DNA from: Mangrovibacillus cuniculi
GTDB lineage: Bacteria; Bacillota; Bacilli; Bacillales; R1DC41
Direction: 5' to 3'
Assembly (NCBI RefSeq): GCF_015482585.1
Contig: NZ_CP049742.1
Span: forward strand, 1,725,277 to 1,789,276
DNA length: 64,000 nt
Within the stretch, counting starts at the first letter, position 1. Each line of letters starts with the position of its first letter. Made by a program: the position numbers and the translations under genes. Below the pieces are notes generated by a model that was given only the letters and a program-made list of their open reading frames with translations, was not told the origin of the DNA and did no database searches. Shown here one piece after another: positions 38,293 to 46,474 of the stretch.

Positions 38293-39440
38293 AAGATAAT
38301 GTCCTCCTCATTAAGTAAGTTCTCTGGTAAAGTCTCTAATAGCTTTTTTTCTTTTACTTCTGCTCCTTTCTCGGTTGGGATGGTTTTAAATGGCACTAAA
38401 AGCTTTTTCGCCTTTTGGTACGATAACCAAGGCGACTGCAATTCAATGAGTTTTTCTAGGTTTAAAATCATTCGTCCTTTTTCCGATATCTTAATCATGT
38501 GCGCATCTTCTGCCCCAGCGATGTTGGCATTGGTCTTGTTAGACTGTCTTCCACTTATTCGTACCGTTAAATTATTCTTTAATTTCCCTTCTAACAGTTT
38601 GTGATCAGGACGTTGCATCGATAAAATGAGCTGCACACCTAACGATCTACCGACTGCGCCAATGTTATCAATAATGTTCATAATCGCACTTTCCCCTTTT
38701 AGGAGTGCTACTTCGTCAATTGCCACAATAATGTAAGGTACCTTCATTGGTAAATCCTCTACATGAGTTACTTCATGTTCATCTAATAAGTCTCCGCGTT
38801 TCAGTATTTCTGCGTTTACCTTTTTCAAGGCTGCAAGCAGCTCTTTCGGTGAGACATAAACACCTCTTACATGTGACTGGTTACGAAATAGTCCAAACTC
38901 AGAACGTTTGAGATCTCCTAAGATGAATTGTACTTCTTCTACTGGTTTTGAAAGAATGAGCGTTGTTAAGATGACTCGTAGCAAAGACGACTTACCAGAA
39001 CCTGTTTCTCCACTAACTAACAGATGTGGGGATAGGTTGGCATCATACACCACATGTTCTCCGTTTAAATCCTTTCCACACACAATCGGTAACGGAATGC
39101 CTTGGCATAATTCCTCCAATTCTTCTCTTCGATAGGTAACCTCTTTGGGGAGGCCTTTGAAATAGAGTTTTAGGACAAATTTCTTCAAGTCTCCTTCAAG
39201 CGTAAGGTTACGACCAAAGACCTGCTGTAGGACGTAACGTTTACTCAGCATTTCCTCTGGATTAAATCCGTTTGGCAACGTGAATACTATCTCCACATAC
39301 TTCTCCTTAACGTCTACATGGTGTATCTTTGGCCTTCTGAGATAGGTTTCTGTTCCTTTCTTATAACTAGTAAAGATTGATGCTTTCTTAAATGCGTAAC
39401 GAAGTTTGGATTTAATTACTATCTTTTGTAGAACGCTCAT
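38289..39440 (-). CDS. FtsK/SpoIIIE-type DNA translocase
   Basis: 383 residues. The P-loop VSGETGSGKSSLLR and Walker B VPYIIVAIDEVALL mark the FtsK/SpoIIIE motor core, without the membrane and gamma domains of the chromosomal protein. Length and context resemble element-encoded translocases of integrative and rolling-circle elements, and FtsK genes of Bacillus siphophages. ATG 39440 overlaps the previous stop (ATGA). Likely acts on element DNA during replication or transfer; inference. Confidence 0.87.
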   Translation of the reverse strand: MSVLQKIVIKSKLRYAFKKASIFTSYKKGTETYLRRPKIHHVDVKEKYVEIVFTLPNGFNPEEMLSKRYVLQQVFGRNLTLEGDLKKFVLKLYFKGLPKEVTYRREELEELCQGIPLPIVCGKDLNGEHVVYDANLSPHLLVSGETGSGKSSLLRVILTTLILSKPVEEVQFILGDLKRSEFGLFRNQSHVRGVYVSPKELLAALKKVNAEILKRGDLLDEHEVTHVEDLPMKVPYIIVAIDEVALLKGESAIMNIIDNIGAVGRSLGVQLILSMQRPDHKLLEGKLKNNLTVRISGRQSNKTNANIAGAEDAHMIKISEKGRMILNLEKLIELQSPWLSYQKAKKLLVPFKTIPTEKGAEVKEKKLLETLPENLLNEEDIIL

Positions 39441-39766
39441 AATACCCACCAGATAAAAGGCAACGTTGTAATGAAGTGGATGAAGAAGCCTATTCCTACT
39501 AAGGGAAGCAAAATTCTAATAAATCCACTTAAGTAATAGGCAACCCCCTCTAACTCTGCAATTTCTAATCCTTTTTCTACAAAGGCGATAAATAAGAACC
39601 CACCACCAATAGCGAACATGAAAGGGTCTATAAAGACAAGTGGTGAAATCGAGAGTAGTTTTACTGGGTAGGCAGTTTTTTTAATACTTTCATTCCATTT
39701 AGTAGGAAAACGGTATTGTGGATTTTTGTGTTTTCTAGCCATAAACTCGTTGATTGTCATATTCAT
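39437..39766 (-). CDS. Small membrane protein of FtsK operon
   Basis: 109 residues with two to three hydrophobic segments in the second half (PLVFIDPFMFAIGGGFLFIAF, GFIRILLPLVGIGFFIHFI). ATG 39766 follows AAAGGAG by eight bases; codons further upstream are not needed. First gene of the five-gene overlapping operon and may anchor the FtsK motor, which lacks its own membrane domain. Confidence 0.75.
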   Translation of the reverse strand: MNMTINEFMARKHKNPQYRFPTKWNESIKKTAYPVKLLSISPLVFIDPFMFAIGGGFLFIAFVEKGLEIAELEGVAYYLSGFIRILLPLVGIGFFIHFITTLPFIWWVL

Positions 39767-39827
39767 TCCAATCACTCCTTTAGACAAATTTGATAAAAGC
39801 TATAACCACGCATAAAGTGTGATGATT

Positions 39828-39969
39828 AGTTTACTAGGATTAGTGTTTGTAAAAGTTTACTAGATACTTTACTTTTATTTCTACAGGTGGTTTACCTGGT
39901 GATGGTTTAAGGTATGCAGCACCGTTTGTCCAACTTTCCTAATTGGTTAATAAAATTTTCCTAATCGTT
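39828..39969. promoter_or_regulatory. Candidate operator repeats between divergent FtsK operon and repressor
   Basis: Two direct repeat pairs: AGTTTACTAG at 39828 and 39854 (26 apart), and TTTCCTAAT(T/C)G at 39935 and 39957 (22 apart, two helical turns). They lie in the divergent control region between the membrane-protein gene and the Xre gene. Binding by the Xre protein is inference. Confidence 0.45.
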
Positions 39970-40030
39970 GAGTATAGCTTGTAAAAAAAATGGTCAAAAT
40001 GTATTTAAAAACGGTAAGGGGTGTATAAAA

Positions 40031-40258
40031 ATGTTTAGCTTATGGGGAGGAAAACCAAGATCACGACTGGGTAAATTTCTAGATAAACGAGGAATCTCTC
40101 AAAATTGGTTGGCAAAGGAAGCAAAGGTCAATAAAAATACAATTAGTGATTTGTCATCTGGAAAGAGAGAGCCATCTTTAGCTACTATAAAGAAGATAAT
40201 GAAGGTAATTCGTGAGGTGGATCCAAAAGCAAAGGCTGATGATTTCTTTGATATATAG
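40031..40258 (+). CDS. Xre-family helix-turn-helix regulator (prophage repressor type)
   Basis: 75 residues. A Cro/C1-type HTH, with ISQNWLAKEAKVNKNTISDL as the helix-turn-helix and GKREPSLATIKKI after it. ATG 40031 follows AAGGGGTG; upstream in-frame codons lack a site. Transcribed against the late genes and divergent from the FtsK operon. Probably controls that operon or lysogeny; no C-terminal protease domain, so not a LexA-like repressor. Confidence 0.85.
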   Translation: MFSLWGGKPRSRLGKFLDKRGISQNWLAKEAKVNKNTISDLSSGKREPSLATIKKIMKVIREVDPKAKADDFFDI

Positions 40259-40286
40259 AAATGGACCCACATATATGGGTCCATTA
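40259..40286. terminator. Bidirectional terminator
   Basis: ATGGACCCA / TGGGTCCAT hairpin between the convergent Xre and copper amine oxidase-like genes. Confidence 0.85.
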
Positions 40287-40290
40287 AAAG

Positions 40291-40821
40291 TTACTTAAAA
40301 TAGATAGCATCTTTATGGAATTTGTAAGAAGAATAACCTGCAATCTTATCTTCAACCATTAAATCTATGAATTTTGTCTCACCGTTCTTTAATTCACCGG
40401 TAGAAATAAGTTCAGAAGCCAATACTTTGCCTGACTTGTCATAAAAAACTAAGTTGAAATAAGCAGATCTCACTTCTTTACCTGTATTATTCTTTACATT
40501 TAGATAGACATCATGATAACCATGTTCCACATCTTGAATATCTATACTGTGGAAATGAAAACCTTCTACTTTTTGGCCATCGGTAGGTTGCTTTTCACTA
40601 TCTACTGTAACAGTGTACGATTTAGCATCCCAACCTACCTCAGCTCCTAACATCTCCGATACTACACGTAATGGCACATATGTAGAACCATCAATTAGTT
40701 TGGGTGCAGGACTAGTAACTGGTGTACCGTTAATTATTAGTTTTAATTGTGGAGCTGCCATGACACCTGCAGTAAATGTCAATGTTAAGATTACTAAAAC
40801 TGCAAAAACTTTCTTCTTCAT
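40291..40821 (-). CDS. Secreted protein with copper amine oxidase-like N-terminal domain and FxLYD domain
   Basis: 176 residues. Residues 1-22 form a signal peptide (KKKVFAVLVILTLTFTAGVMA). Then comes a copper amine oxidase N-terminal-like domain (PKLIDGSTYVPLRVVSEMLGAEVGWD), a common wall- or surface-associated module in Firmicutes. The C-terminal half (SAYFNLVFYDKSGKVL...GELKNGETKFIDL) is FxLYD-like. No enzyme domain is present. It sits as a single gene between two terminators at the lysis end, the typical place for lysogenic conversion genes. Confidence 0.8.
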   Translation of the reverse strand: MKKKVFAVLVILTLTFTAGVMAAPQLKLIINGTPVTSPAPKLIDGSTYVPLRVVSEMLGAEVGWDAKSYTVTVDSEKQPTDGQKVEGFHFHSIDIQDVEHGYHDVYLNVKNNTGKEVRSAYFNLVFYDKSGKVLASELISTGELKNGETKFIDLMVEDKIAGYSSYKFHKDAIYFK

Positions 40822-40894
40822 ATAAATATCCTCCTTTGGTATAATTTAACTACAATATAATGCTACTAAAATACCGACGATAGGACAATACATA

Positions 40895-41158
40895 ATGAAA
40901 ATTCATTTAAAATTGAAATTAGGTATTGAAGGGCATCGAATCTTAAGGCAAGGTGTGTTTACTGTTAATATAGTTAGCTATAAAAAAGATCCAGAAAGAG
41001 AAGCTGCTATTACTTCATACTTGTGGTTAAAAAGTATACAAAGAGAATATAGTGGTAGGAAAATTGCTATTGAACAAGTGTTGTGGGATGGGGCAGACAT
41101 TACTAATCATGTTAGACAGTTAAAACCTGTTGAAATGAATAATGATTTACCTTTTTAG
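40895..41158 (+). CDS. Hypothetical phage protein
   Basis: 87 residues, basic, no membrane segment, family not recognised. Single plus-strand gene between two convergent blocks, ending in a strong terminator. The ribosome binding site is weak, so the start is uncertain. Confidence 0.6.
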   Translation: MKIHLKLKLGIEGHRILRQGVFTVNIVSYKKDPEREAAITSYLWLKSIQREYSGRKIAIEQVLWDGADITNHVRQLKPVEMNNDLPF

Positions 41159-41160
41159 GA

Positions 41161-41185
41161 AAAGGGCGCTTACAAGGCGCCCTTT
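41161..41185. terminator. Bidirectional terminator
   Basis: AAAGGGCGC / GCGCCCTTT hairpin between the amidase and the 40895 gene. Confidence 0.88.
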
Positions 41186-41187
41186 AC

Positions 41188-41853
41188 TTATTCTAATAAC
41201 CCTAATCGGTCTAATACAGAAACGAATTGGCCCCTAGTTAGAGTGTCGTTGGGTCCGAAAGTGCCATCTGCGTACCCGTTCATAATGCCTTTGTCTTTTG
41301 CTTTATTAATGGAATTTTCAGCCCAGTGACTTTTTACGTCATCTTTTACTGTGGCTATTTTAGGAACATCTAATTCCTTAGCAATTTCTGCAATAAACGA
41401 AAGCCATCTGCGCTCATCAAGGATTCGGTGTGGGCAGTACTTACCATTCCAGTCTTGATGTTTTTTTACACGGTCGACACCCCAACCGTATTGCTTTAAC
41501 AATTGAGCGATGAGTTTTATTGCTAACTTCTCTGCTTTTTTGTATCGTTCCCCACCTGATTTAGAATAGCAAATTTCAATACCAATAGAGTTTCGGTTAC
41601 CAGAGTTTGTTTCTGAACCATCACCACAATGCCATGCATTACGATTAGTAGGTATACCTTGAATAATTTCTTTATCATCAACAGCAAAATGGAAGGAAAT
41701 TTGATTGTCATTTCGTTTCATATATGCAATTTCATTGGCTGCTAGTGCATCGTTAGCTGTATTATGCACGGTAATAAAATTTGGAAACATGGCGTTTGGA
41801 CATTTTATCTCATACCTATCTGATTTTAATAGATCTTGTTTAATCTTAACCAT
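41188..41853 (-). CDS. Phage endolysin: N-acetylmuramoyl-L-alanine amidase with SLH domain
   Basis: 221 residues. An Amidase_2 (T7 lysozyme-like) catalytic domain spans about 10-160, with zinc ligands H30 (ITVHNTAND), H132 (KHQDW) and C140 (YCPHR). Residues 172-221 form one S-layer homology domain (HWAENSINKAKDKGIMNGY, DGTFGPNDTLTRGQF), an unusual cell-wall anchor for a phage lysin, more common in B. cereus group phages. The start at ATG 41853 overlaps the holin end; an in-frame ATG at 41865 is also possible. Cleaves the host wall at lysis together with the holin. Confidence 0.92.
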   Translation of the reverse strand: MVKIKQDLLKSDRYEIKCPNAMFPNFITVHNTANDALAANEIAYMKRNDNQISFHFAVDDKEIIQGIPTNRNAWHCGDGSETNSGNRNSIGIEICYSKSGGERYKKAEKLAIKLIAQLLKQYGWGVDRVKKHQDWNGKYCPHRILDERRWLSFIAEIAKELDVPKIATVKDDVKSHWAENSINKAKDKGIMNGYADGTFGPNDTLTRGQFVSVLDRLGLLE

Positions 41854-42237
41854 TTTTATCACCATCCTTTCGTTCTTCCTGTATTACGTGAAGTTTATCA
41901 ATAATGACTGTAGGGACCTTAACCCCAACTTGAGCAAGGTTTTCGAGAATAGATAGTCCTTCATTTGCAATATAAAAAAGCACCGTAGCAAACGCCACCG
42001 TACCGTTAAGATTAAGCATGTTATCAATGATATTAGCCATAATAATGACACCGAAAATGAGAATTTTACGAGCATACCCATAGAGTGCATTTCTACTTCT
42101 AAGGCGACGTTGCATTGCAGCCTTGATGACTCCAGATATAATATCAATGAGCATTAACAATGCTAGGAAATCCAAAAACCTTACTCCCCCAATAAGTAAG
42201 CGTGTATTACTTGTAACTCGCTAAAAGTTGACCACAT
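41846..42237 (-). CDS. Phage holin (frameshifted as written)
   Basis: Phage holin family membrane protein. From ATG 42237 (AAGGGG upstream) the frame reads MWSTFSELQVIHAYLLG, then stops. The next frame continues GGVRFLDFLALLMLIDIISGVIKAA...GVKVPTVIIDKLHVIQEE. The join falls in a G-run at 42186-42190 (minus strand GGGGG); one extra G gives a 130-residue protein of normal holin length. As written only a TTG-started 109-residue fragment remains. Either a sequencing undercall or a real break. It directly precedes the amidase, the usual order. Confidence 0.85.
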
Positions 42238-42249
42238 GAAAATATCCCC

Positions 42250-43392
42250 TTATCTCGTCATCTCTGGTTTAAATACAGAGAATCCTTGTTTTATTTTGTC
42301 TACTAGTGTAGGTTGCCTATTTCCAAAAATTAATTCTATTTTCCTTCCATCTCGTTCGAAAATCTCTTTTACTTCAGTGATTCTAGTGTCTAATGTTACA
42401 CCCCACTCTACATTTTGAAGTGTCACTATGTCACCAAGATCATAATCAATTTCGTATTCCAGAGGAGACTTTTGTAATGTTTGTCCTTCAAGGTAAAATT
42501 CATGTTGTTGTTCAGCTAATTTTTGTTGTCCACGATTCATCAATCGGTCAACTATGTCTTGTACTGGAACAGGTACATCGTCAATAACTTCTTCTACATC
42601 TCGTGCATCAACAAATAGTTCATGACGATCAAAACCTTCACTTTCACCGACCTTAAGAATACGTCGTTCTACTCCTTCACCTTGTCCAGCGACAATAGCA
42701 GCGTTTCGATAGTTAAGATCGCACTCTGTATAAGATAGTTTTCCTACACTGTTGAATTTTGGAGAGAAGATAGCTGGTGGTAATTCGTTTTGATTAACAG
42801 TAAGATTTTTTCCTAACTTGACATCGAAAATATATTTTAACTGTGTCACATCAATGTGAATGTTCCATCCTAAGCCAGTTAGTTTAGATATTTCAGTTAG
42901 TTCTTCCGATAAAATTTTATAACGAGACGACCATTCTAGGATATTACCTCTAGATTCTGTAGCTGCTAATAATAAATTTGGAAAGATACGACGTGTATCT
43001 AAAGGATTGATTGTATTGGTATTAACATAATGCTTCATGACGTCTTCTGTATTTGACTTTATGATGTCATATCCAACGCCATTAGGTGGTTCTGTTATAC
43101 GCTGTAATAGCCAAGATTTCAATGGTAAGGCAACGATGCTCCAGTTCTCAGACTGTTTTCCATTCTTGTCTAATTCAATGGAACGATGCCTAATAACATA
43201 ACCTTTGTGTAGTTGGCCACCAGGGAATAAGATACGTCCTCTTGTCAGTTCATTCGCTCCTGGTAGGTAACGATTTATTTTTAACTGTAATTCCCCAATG
43301 CCATGCCAGGATCTTGTAAGCTGCAGAGATTCAAAAAGAGAGATTTCTGTAATCAGTTGGAAATCTCTCGTCATTACTCTTAATGGTTTCAT
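42250..43392 (-). CDS. Tail-associated protein, siphovirus Gp37-like family
   Basis: 380 residues. Opens MKPLRVMTRDFQLITEISLFESL and contains TRSWHGIGELQLKIN, typical of the ReqiPepy6 Gp37-like tail-associated family found next to Dit genes. ATG 43392 has CAGGTGA upstream. It lies after the fibre and cargo genes, directly before the holin, instead of beside Dit. A hairpin ending in a T-run (43405-43432) lies just before its start, so it may need its own promoter or antitermination. Confidence 0.82.
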   Translation of the reverse strand: MKPLRVMTRDFQLITEISLFESLQLTRSWHGIGELQLKINRYLPGANELTRGRILFPGGQLHKGYVIRHRSIELDKNGKQSENWSIVALPLKSWLLQRITEPPNGVGYDIIKSNTEDVMKHYVNTNTINPLDTRRIFPNLLLAATESRGNILEWSSRYKILSEELTEISKLTGLGWNIHIDVTQLKYIFDVKLGKNLTVNQNELPPAIFSPKFNSVGKLSYTECDLNYRNAAIVAGQGEGVERRILKVGESEGFDRHELFVDARDVEEVIDDVPVPVQDIVDRLMNRGQQKLAEQQHEFYLEGQTLQKSPLEYEIDYDLGDIVTLQNVEWGVTLDTRITEVKEIFERDGRKIELIFGNRQPTLVDKIKQGFSVFKPEMTR

Positions 43393-43516
43393 GTGTTCAC
43401 CTGCTTTTAGGCATAAAAAATACACCTACTATTTAGTGGTGTTTGTGTCGAATTATGTTTTGGATATTCTAAGTATGAACTTATAAGTCTTTATAGGATT
43501 TTCAAAATCACTCATA

Positions 43517-43545
43517 GAAAAAACCGACAAAAAATAGTCGGTTTT
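43517..43545 (-). terminator. Terminator of the HipA-like / DUF3037 operon
   Basis: AAAACCGACTA-type arm and GTCGGTTTTTT stem ending in a T-run, just after the DUF3037 stop. Confidence 0.85.
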
Positions 43546-44430
43546 TCATGAGATAAGTAAATCCTTGATATCATGTGCATCTTTTTCAATAATACTGCAC
43601 AACTCTAAAACTTTTCCTTTTTCTTCTAAATCAAATTTTAATATCCTATTAGTATCAAACTTAGTTAGGTAGTCTAATACACCATAGAATTCCTTTTCAT
43701 CAGATATTTCTGATGATCTATACATAAAATGTACTTTTGTATCTTTTTCTAAGTTTTCAAACATAAACTTTGTTTTTGCGAACCATTCAGTGTTTTTGGA
43801 CGGTCCTGTAAGAGTAGGTATAGTTTGCATATAATTCCAAACTCCATTTTTGTACCCGAAATCTATGTTAATTTTTATATTATCTAGGTCCTTTATCGGT
43901 GTAATGGAAAAATCATGCGCTACTTTCTTATCAAGCAATTTCTTTTCTTGAAATATATCCCTTAAATATTTCTTAACACTAACTTGCTTATGATCACTTT
44001 TATTCAAGTATTTTTTCCCGATATACGATTCAAAAATACGATTAAACAACAGGTCAGGATTAGAAGTTAAAGAAAACATTGGTCTTGTTAAGTATAATTT
44101 TTTTTCTTTGTATTGTTCATAAAGTCTTTCCAAGAAGTTTTCCTCTAATGGGGAACCTATAATTATTTCACCAACCTTACCTAACAAATTGTCACTATAG
44201 TTATTAAGGTAGTACTCTAACGAATCCTTGAATGACTTATAGATATTTATATCTACGTTCGAATCTGAGATAGCTCTTATTTTTGGAGAGTGCTCTTCAA
44301 GTAGATAAAATTTTGTATTGGTTTTTTCATCAAATATATGCATTAACACACCAACGTTAATTGTCTCACCTGCAAGTTCACTTGCTGAATATCTGATTAT
44401 ACTGTACCAACATTCTTTTCTCTCTGCCAT
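43546..44430 (-). CDS. DUF3037-family protein, partner of HipA-like kinase
   Basis: 294 residues. N-terminal CWYSIIRYSASELAGETINVGVL is the DUF3037 hallmark (a Tyr-Ser-rich start and GE-x-NVGV motif). The rest is helical, without recognisable catalytic residues. It overlaps the kinase gene by 34 bases, so the two are made together, and the pair ends in its own terminator. Such pairs recur in bacterial genomes, and their function is not firmly established. Confidence 0.83.
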   Translation of the reverse strand: MAERKECWYSIIRYSASELAGETINVGVLMHIFDEKTNTKFYLLEEHSPKIRAISDSNVDINIYKSFKDSLEYYLNNYSDNLLGKVGEIIIGSPLEENFLERLYEQYKEKKLYLTRPMFSLTSNPDLLFNRIFESYIGKKYLNKSDHKQVSVKKYLRDIFQEKKLLDKKVAHDFSITPIKDLDNIKINIDFGYKNGVWNYMQTIPTLTGPSKNTEWFAKTKFMFENLEKDTKVHFMYRSSEISDEKEFYGVLDYLTKFDTNRILKFDLEEKGKVLELCSIIEKDAHDIKDLLIS

Positions 44431-45389
44431 TCTAATACACCTCCTAAATAATTCGTAAAGGCTTTTCTTTCTGCCATTCTTTGCAAGATGTGTTTGACAA
44501 CCATTTTCTGCTTAAGTAAAAAATTCTTATAGTAGCTTATTTGCGCCATCTTATCAGTAGGATTGAACCATTCTTCTGGAATAAAGCTAATCCACTCATC
44601 AATTAATTCCTCAGAGATTTTCTCAATTACAGTTACTATCTCTTGAAAACAGTGGTTTTGTATATCTTTTAAATCTATATTTGGTTCTATGGCACGGAAT
44701 ACTGTACCAAATCCATCAGCCAATCCTCCATTATTTTTTAGAGCTATACTAACAAAAGTGTCAATATATTGTAAATTCGACACTGGTGCCCTTAATGCAT
44801 TTATTTTAGCAGTATCCCATATTGGCCCAAAAAATGCATGCCCGTGATCAATTGTAAATATCTTTCTTCCTTCTTCTACATTTGCAACTAAAAGGTTACC
44901 GGTATTTCCGTATCGATCAAAGTTAGCTGTTAGAACATCAAAAGCAATTATCTTTGAAATATCCTCTTGATTTACAATATTTGAAAAAAAGGCATTCCAA
45001 GTTCTAGTTAAGTATGCCTTCCCCATATCTCTCATTTCTTCATAGTTCTCCACTAAATTTTCTTCTGTGTCTTTTAATTCTAAAGAGGCAAAAAGGTTAC
45101 CTTCGTAAAATCTATGAACAAATCTAATAGTAGGATCTTTATCAATCAACCTTTGATCCAAGTAGGCAATTGCAGCTTCCGGGATAGGTACATCAAGATG
45201 TTGAGCAATTTGATATGACAGAAGCTCATTAATAAACATACAATCGTAGTTTGTCTGTTTACCATTCTCAACAACTTTTTGCGTTTTTAAAACATATTGT
45301 CTATAATCATCTCCAATTATTAAAGCAGGTTTTGTTACTCCTTGTCCTAAATAACGCAATACGGTATCAACATATATTTTCTGTACCAA
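44397..45389 (-). CDS. HipA-like kinase
   Basis: 330 residues from TTG 45389, chosen because AGGAGGAG lies eight bases upstream. HipA_2-type kinase fold: ATP lysine in QYVLKTQKV (K35), catalytic loop ANFDRYGNTGNLLV (D158, N162/N165) and a metal-binding TIDHGHAFFG (D181). All residues needed for phosphotransfer are present. It lacks the HipB antitoxin usually found with HipA; DUF3037 takes that place. No promoter was found with confidence in the 310-base upstream gap. A toxin-antitoxin or phage defence role is inference. Confidence 0.86.
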   Translation of the reverse strand: MVQKIYVDTVLRYLGQGVTKPALIIGDDYRQYVLKTQKVVENGKQTNYDCMFINELLSYQIAQHLDVPIPEAAIAYLDQRLIDKDPTIRFVHRFYEGNLFASLELKDTEENLVENYEEMRDMGKAYLTRTWNAFFSNIVNQEDISKIIAFDVLTANFDRYGNTGNLLVANVEEGRKIFTIDHGHAFFGPIWDTAKINALRAPVSNLQYIDTFVSIALKNNGGLADGFGTVFRAIEPNIDLKDIQNHCFQEIVTVIEKISEELIDEWISFIPEEWFNPTDKMAQISYYKNFLLKQKMVVKHILQRMAERKAFTNYLGGVLEWQREKNVGTV

Positions 45390-45700
45390 AGGGCTTCTCC
45401 TCCTACACAAATTAATTATGACTTAATTTTAAGTATTAAAAGGAGAAATAACAATAATTTTATTCTTGCTTAAGATGAAATGCATTGAGTTAATAAAATA
45501 TATTTTGTATTTAAGCCTAAAAGAACTACCAAAACCATTTATATATATGTCGCATAATGTTCCTTAAATGACAACAAAAAAGCAAACCCTAAAAGGATTT
45601 GCTTTTTCGCTATATTGTAGTTGCTAGTGAAAAGATGCAGCATAACTCAAATTATTAAGTAATTTAATATGGTGCTGCATCCTTTACTTATGCGCTTGGC
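45390..45700. other. Intergenic region with two hairpins
   Basis: AT-rich, without a gene. AGCAAACCC / GGATTTGCT with flanking T-runs at 45577-45606 and GATGCAGCA / TGCTGCATC at 45638-45685 separate the two cargo cassettes. The second is likely the terminator of the membrane protein gene. Confidence 0.6.
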
Positions 45701-45988
45701 TTATAGAAACTGGCCTCTAGGCTCCCCGCAAAGCGCCAAGGCAACTAAAACCACACTATAGTTTGTCATATTATAAATCATCTCCAACTTCATTTCTATT
45801 TTGTTTAATACATTACTGATACAAGCTGATAGAAGTCCAGCATAAGCTGTACCTATAAACCAGCCATCCGTGCTTAAAAATAAAGTTAGACTATTAAGAG
45901 TAGCAGTTGGGAGATTTTGAATTGCACAAAAACCAGTTATTAAAGTTATTCCATATACAATTATACGGAAAATGGTCCGAATGTACAT
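45701..45988 (-). CDS. Small membrane protein of cargo cassette
   Basis: 95 residues with three hydrophobic segments (FRIIVYGITLITGFCAIQ, WFIGTAYAGLLSACISNVL, YSVVLVALALCG). Family not recognised. Begins two bases after the metallopeptidase-like gene, so co-transcribed with it. Its ribosome binding site is weak, implying coupling. Confidence 0.68.
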   Translation of the reverse strand: MYIRTIFRIIVYGITLITGFCAIQNLPTATLNSLTLFLSTDGWFIGTAYAGLLSACISNVLNKIEMKLEMIYNMTNYSVVLVALALCGEPRGQFL

Positions 45989-45989
45989 A

Positions 45990-46415
45990 TTAATGCCCTA
46001 TATTCAAACCTTTTACTCTACTCTTAACCTTTCTCGCAAATTTTCTTGCATCGCGTTCTTTGCTTGAAAAGTAATATAGGATTGGGTTCTTCTCAATCAC
46101 ACCCTCTATAAAGCGAAATTCCCCATCCTCATTATTCTCAAATTGCCAAGCATGTCTTAGTTCGTGAGCTAAAGTTTTAACTCTAAAGTTTTGTTTTAAA
46201 ATAATTGTATTATCATTGAACCACCATAGATACATTCCGTTACTACATTTAAACTGTTTCTTTAAAGAAACACCTTTACTTAAATATAACTCTTCCATTG
46301 AATCTACGTAATTTTGTGCATCAGCCCCTATTAATATAGTGGGTTCGTTCTCAAGCTCTGACTCAAATGTATTTTTAATCATGTTAACAATTACTTTTAA
46401 TTCATTTGTATCCAC
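45990..46415 (-). CDS. Zincin-like (ImmA/DUF-type) metallopeptidase protein
   Basis: 141 residues from GTG 46415 (AAAGGTGG upstream). AHELRHAWQFE (H84, E85, H88) is a zinc-protease HExxH variant, and SSKERDARKFA around residue 120 supplies the third acidic ligand, as in ImmA/IrrE-like proteins. No DNA-binding domain. In a phage, such a protease could cleave a repressor, but the target is unknown. Second gene of a three-gene cassette with its own promoter. Confidence 0.8.
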   Translation of the reverse strand: MDTNELKVIVNMIKNTFESELENEPTILIGADAQNYVDSMEELYLSKGVSLKKQFKCSNGMYLWWFNDNTIILKQNFRVKTLAHELRHAWQFENNEDGEFRFIEGVIEKNPILYYFSSKERDARKFARKVKSRVKGLNIGH

Positions 46416-46474
46416 GTATAGACCACCTTTTTTTACATAAAAAAGAAAAGCTATTAGCCCTTTCATTTTCTTAA

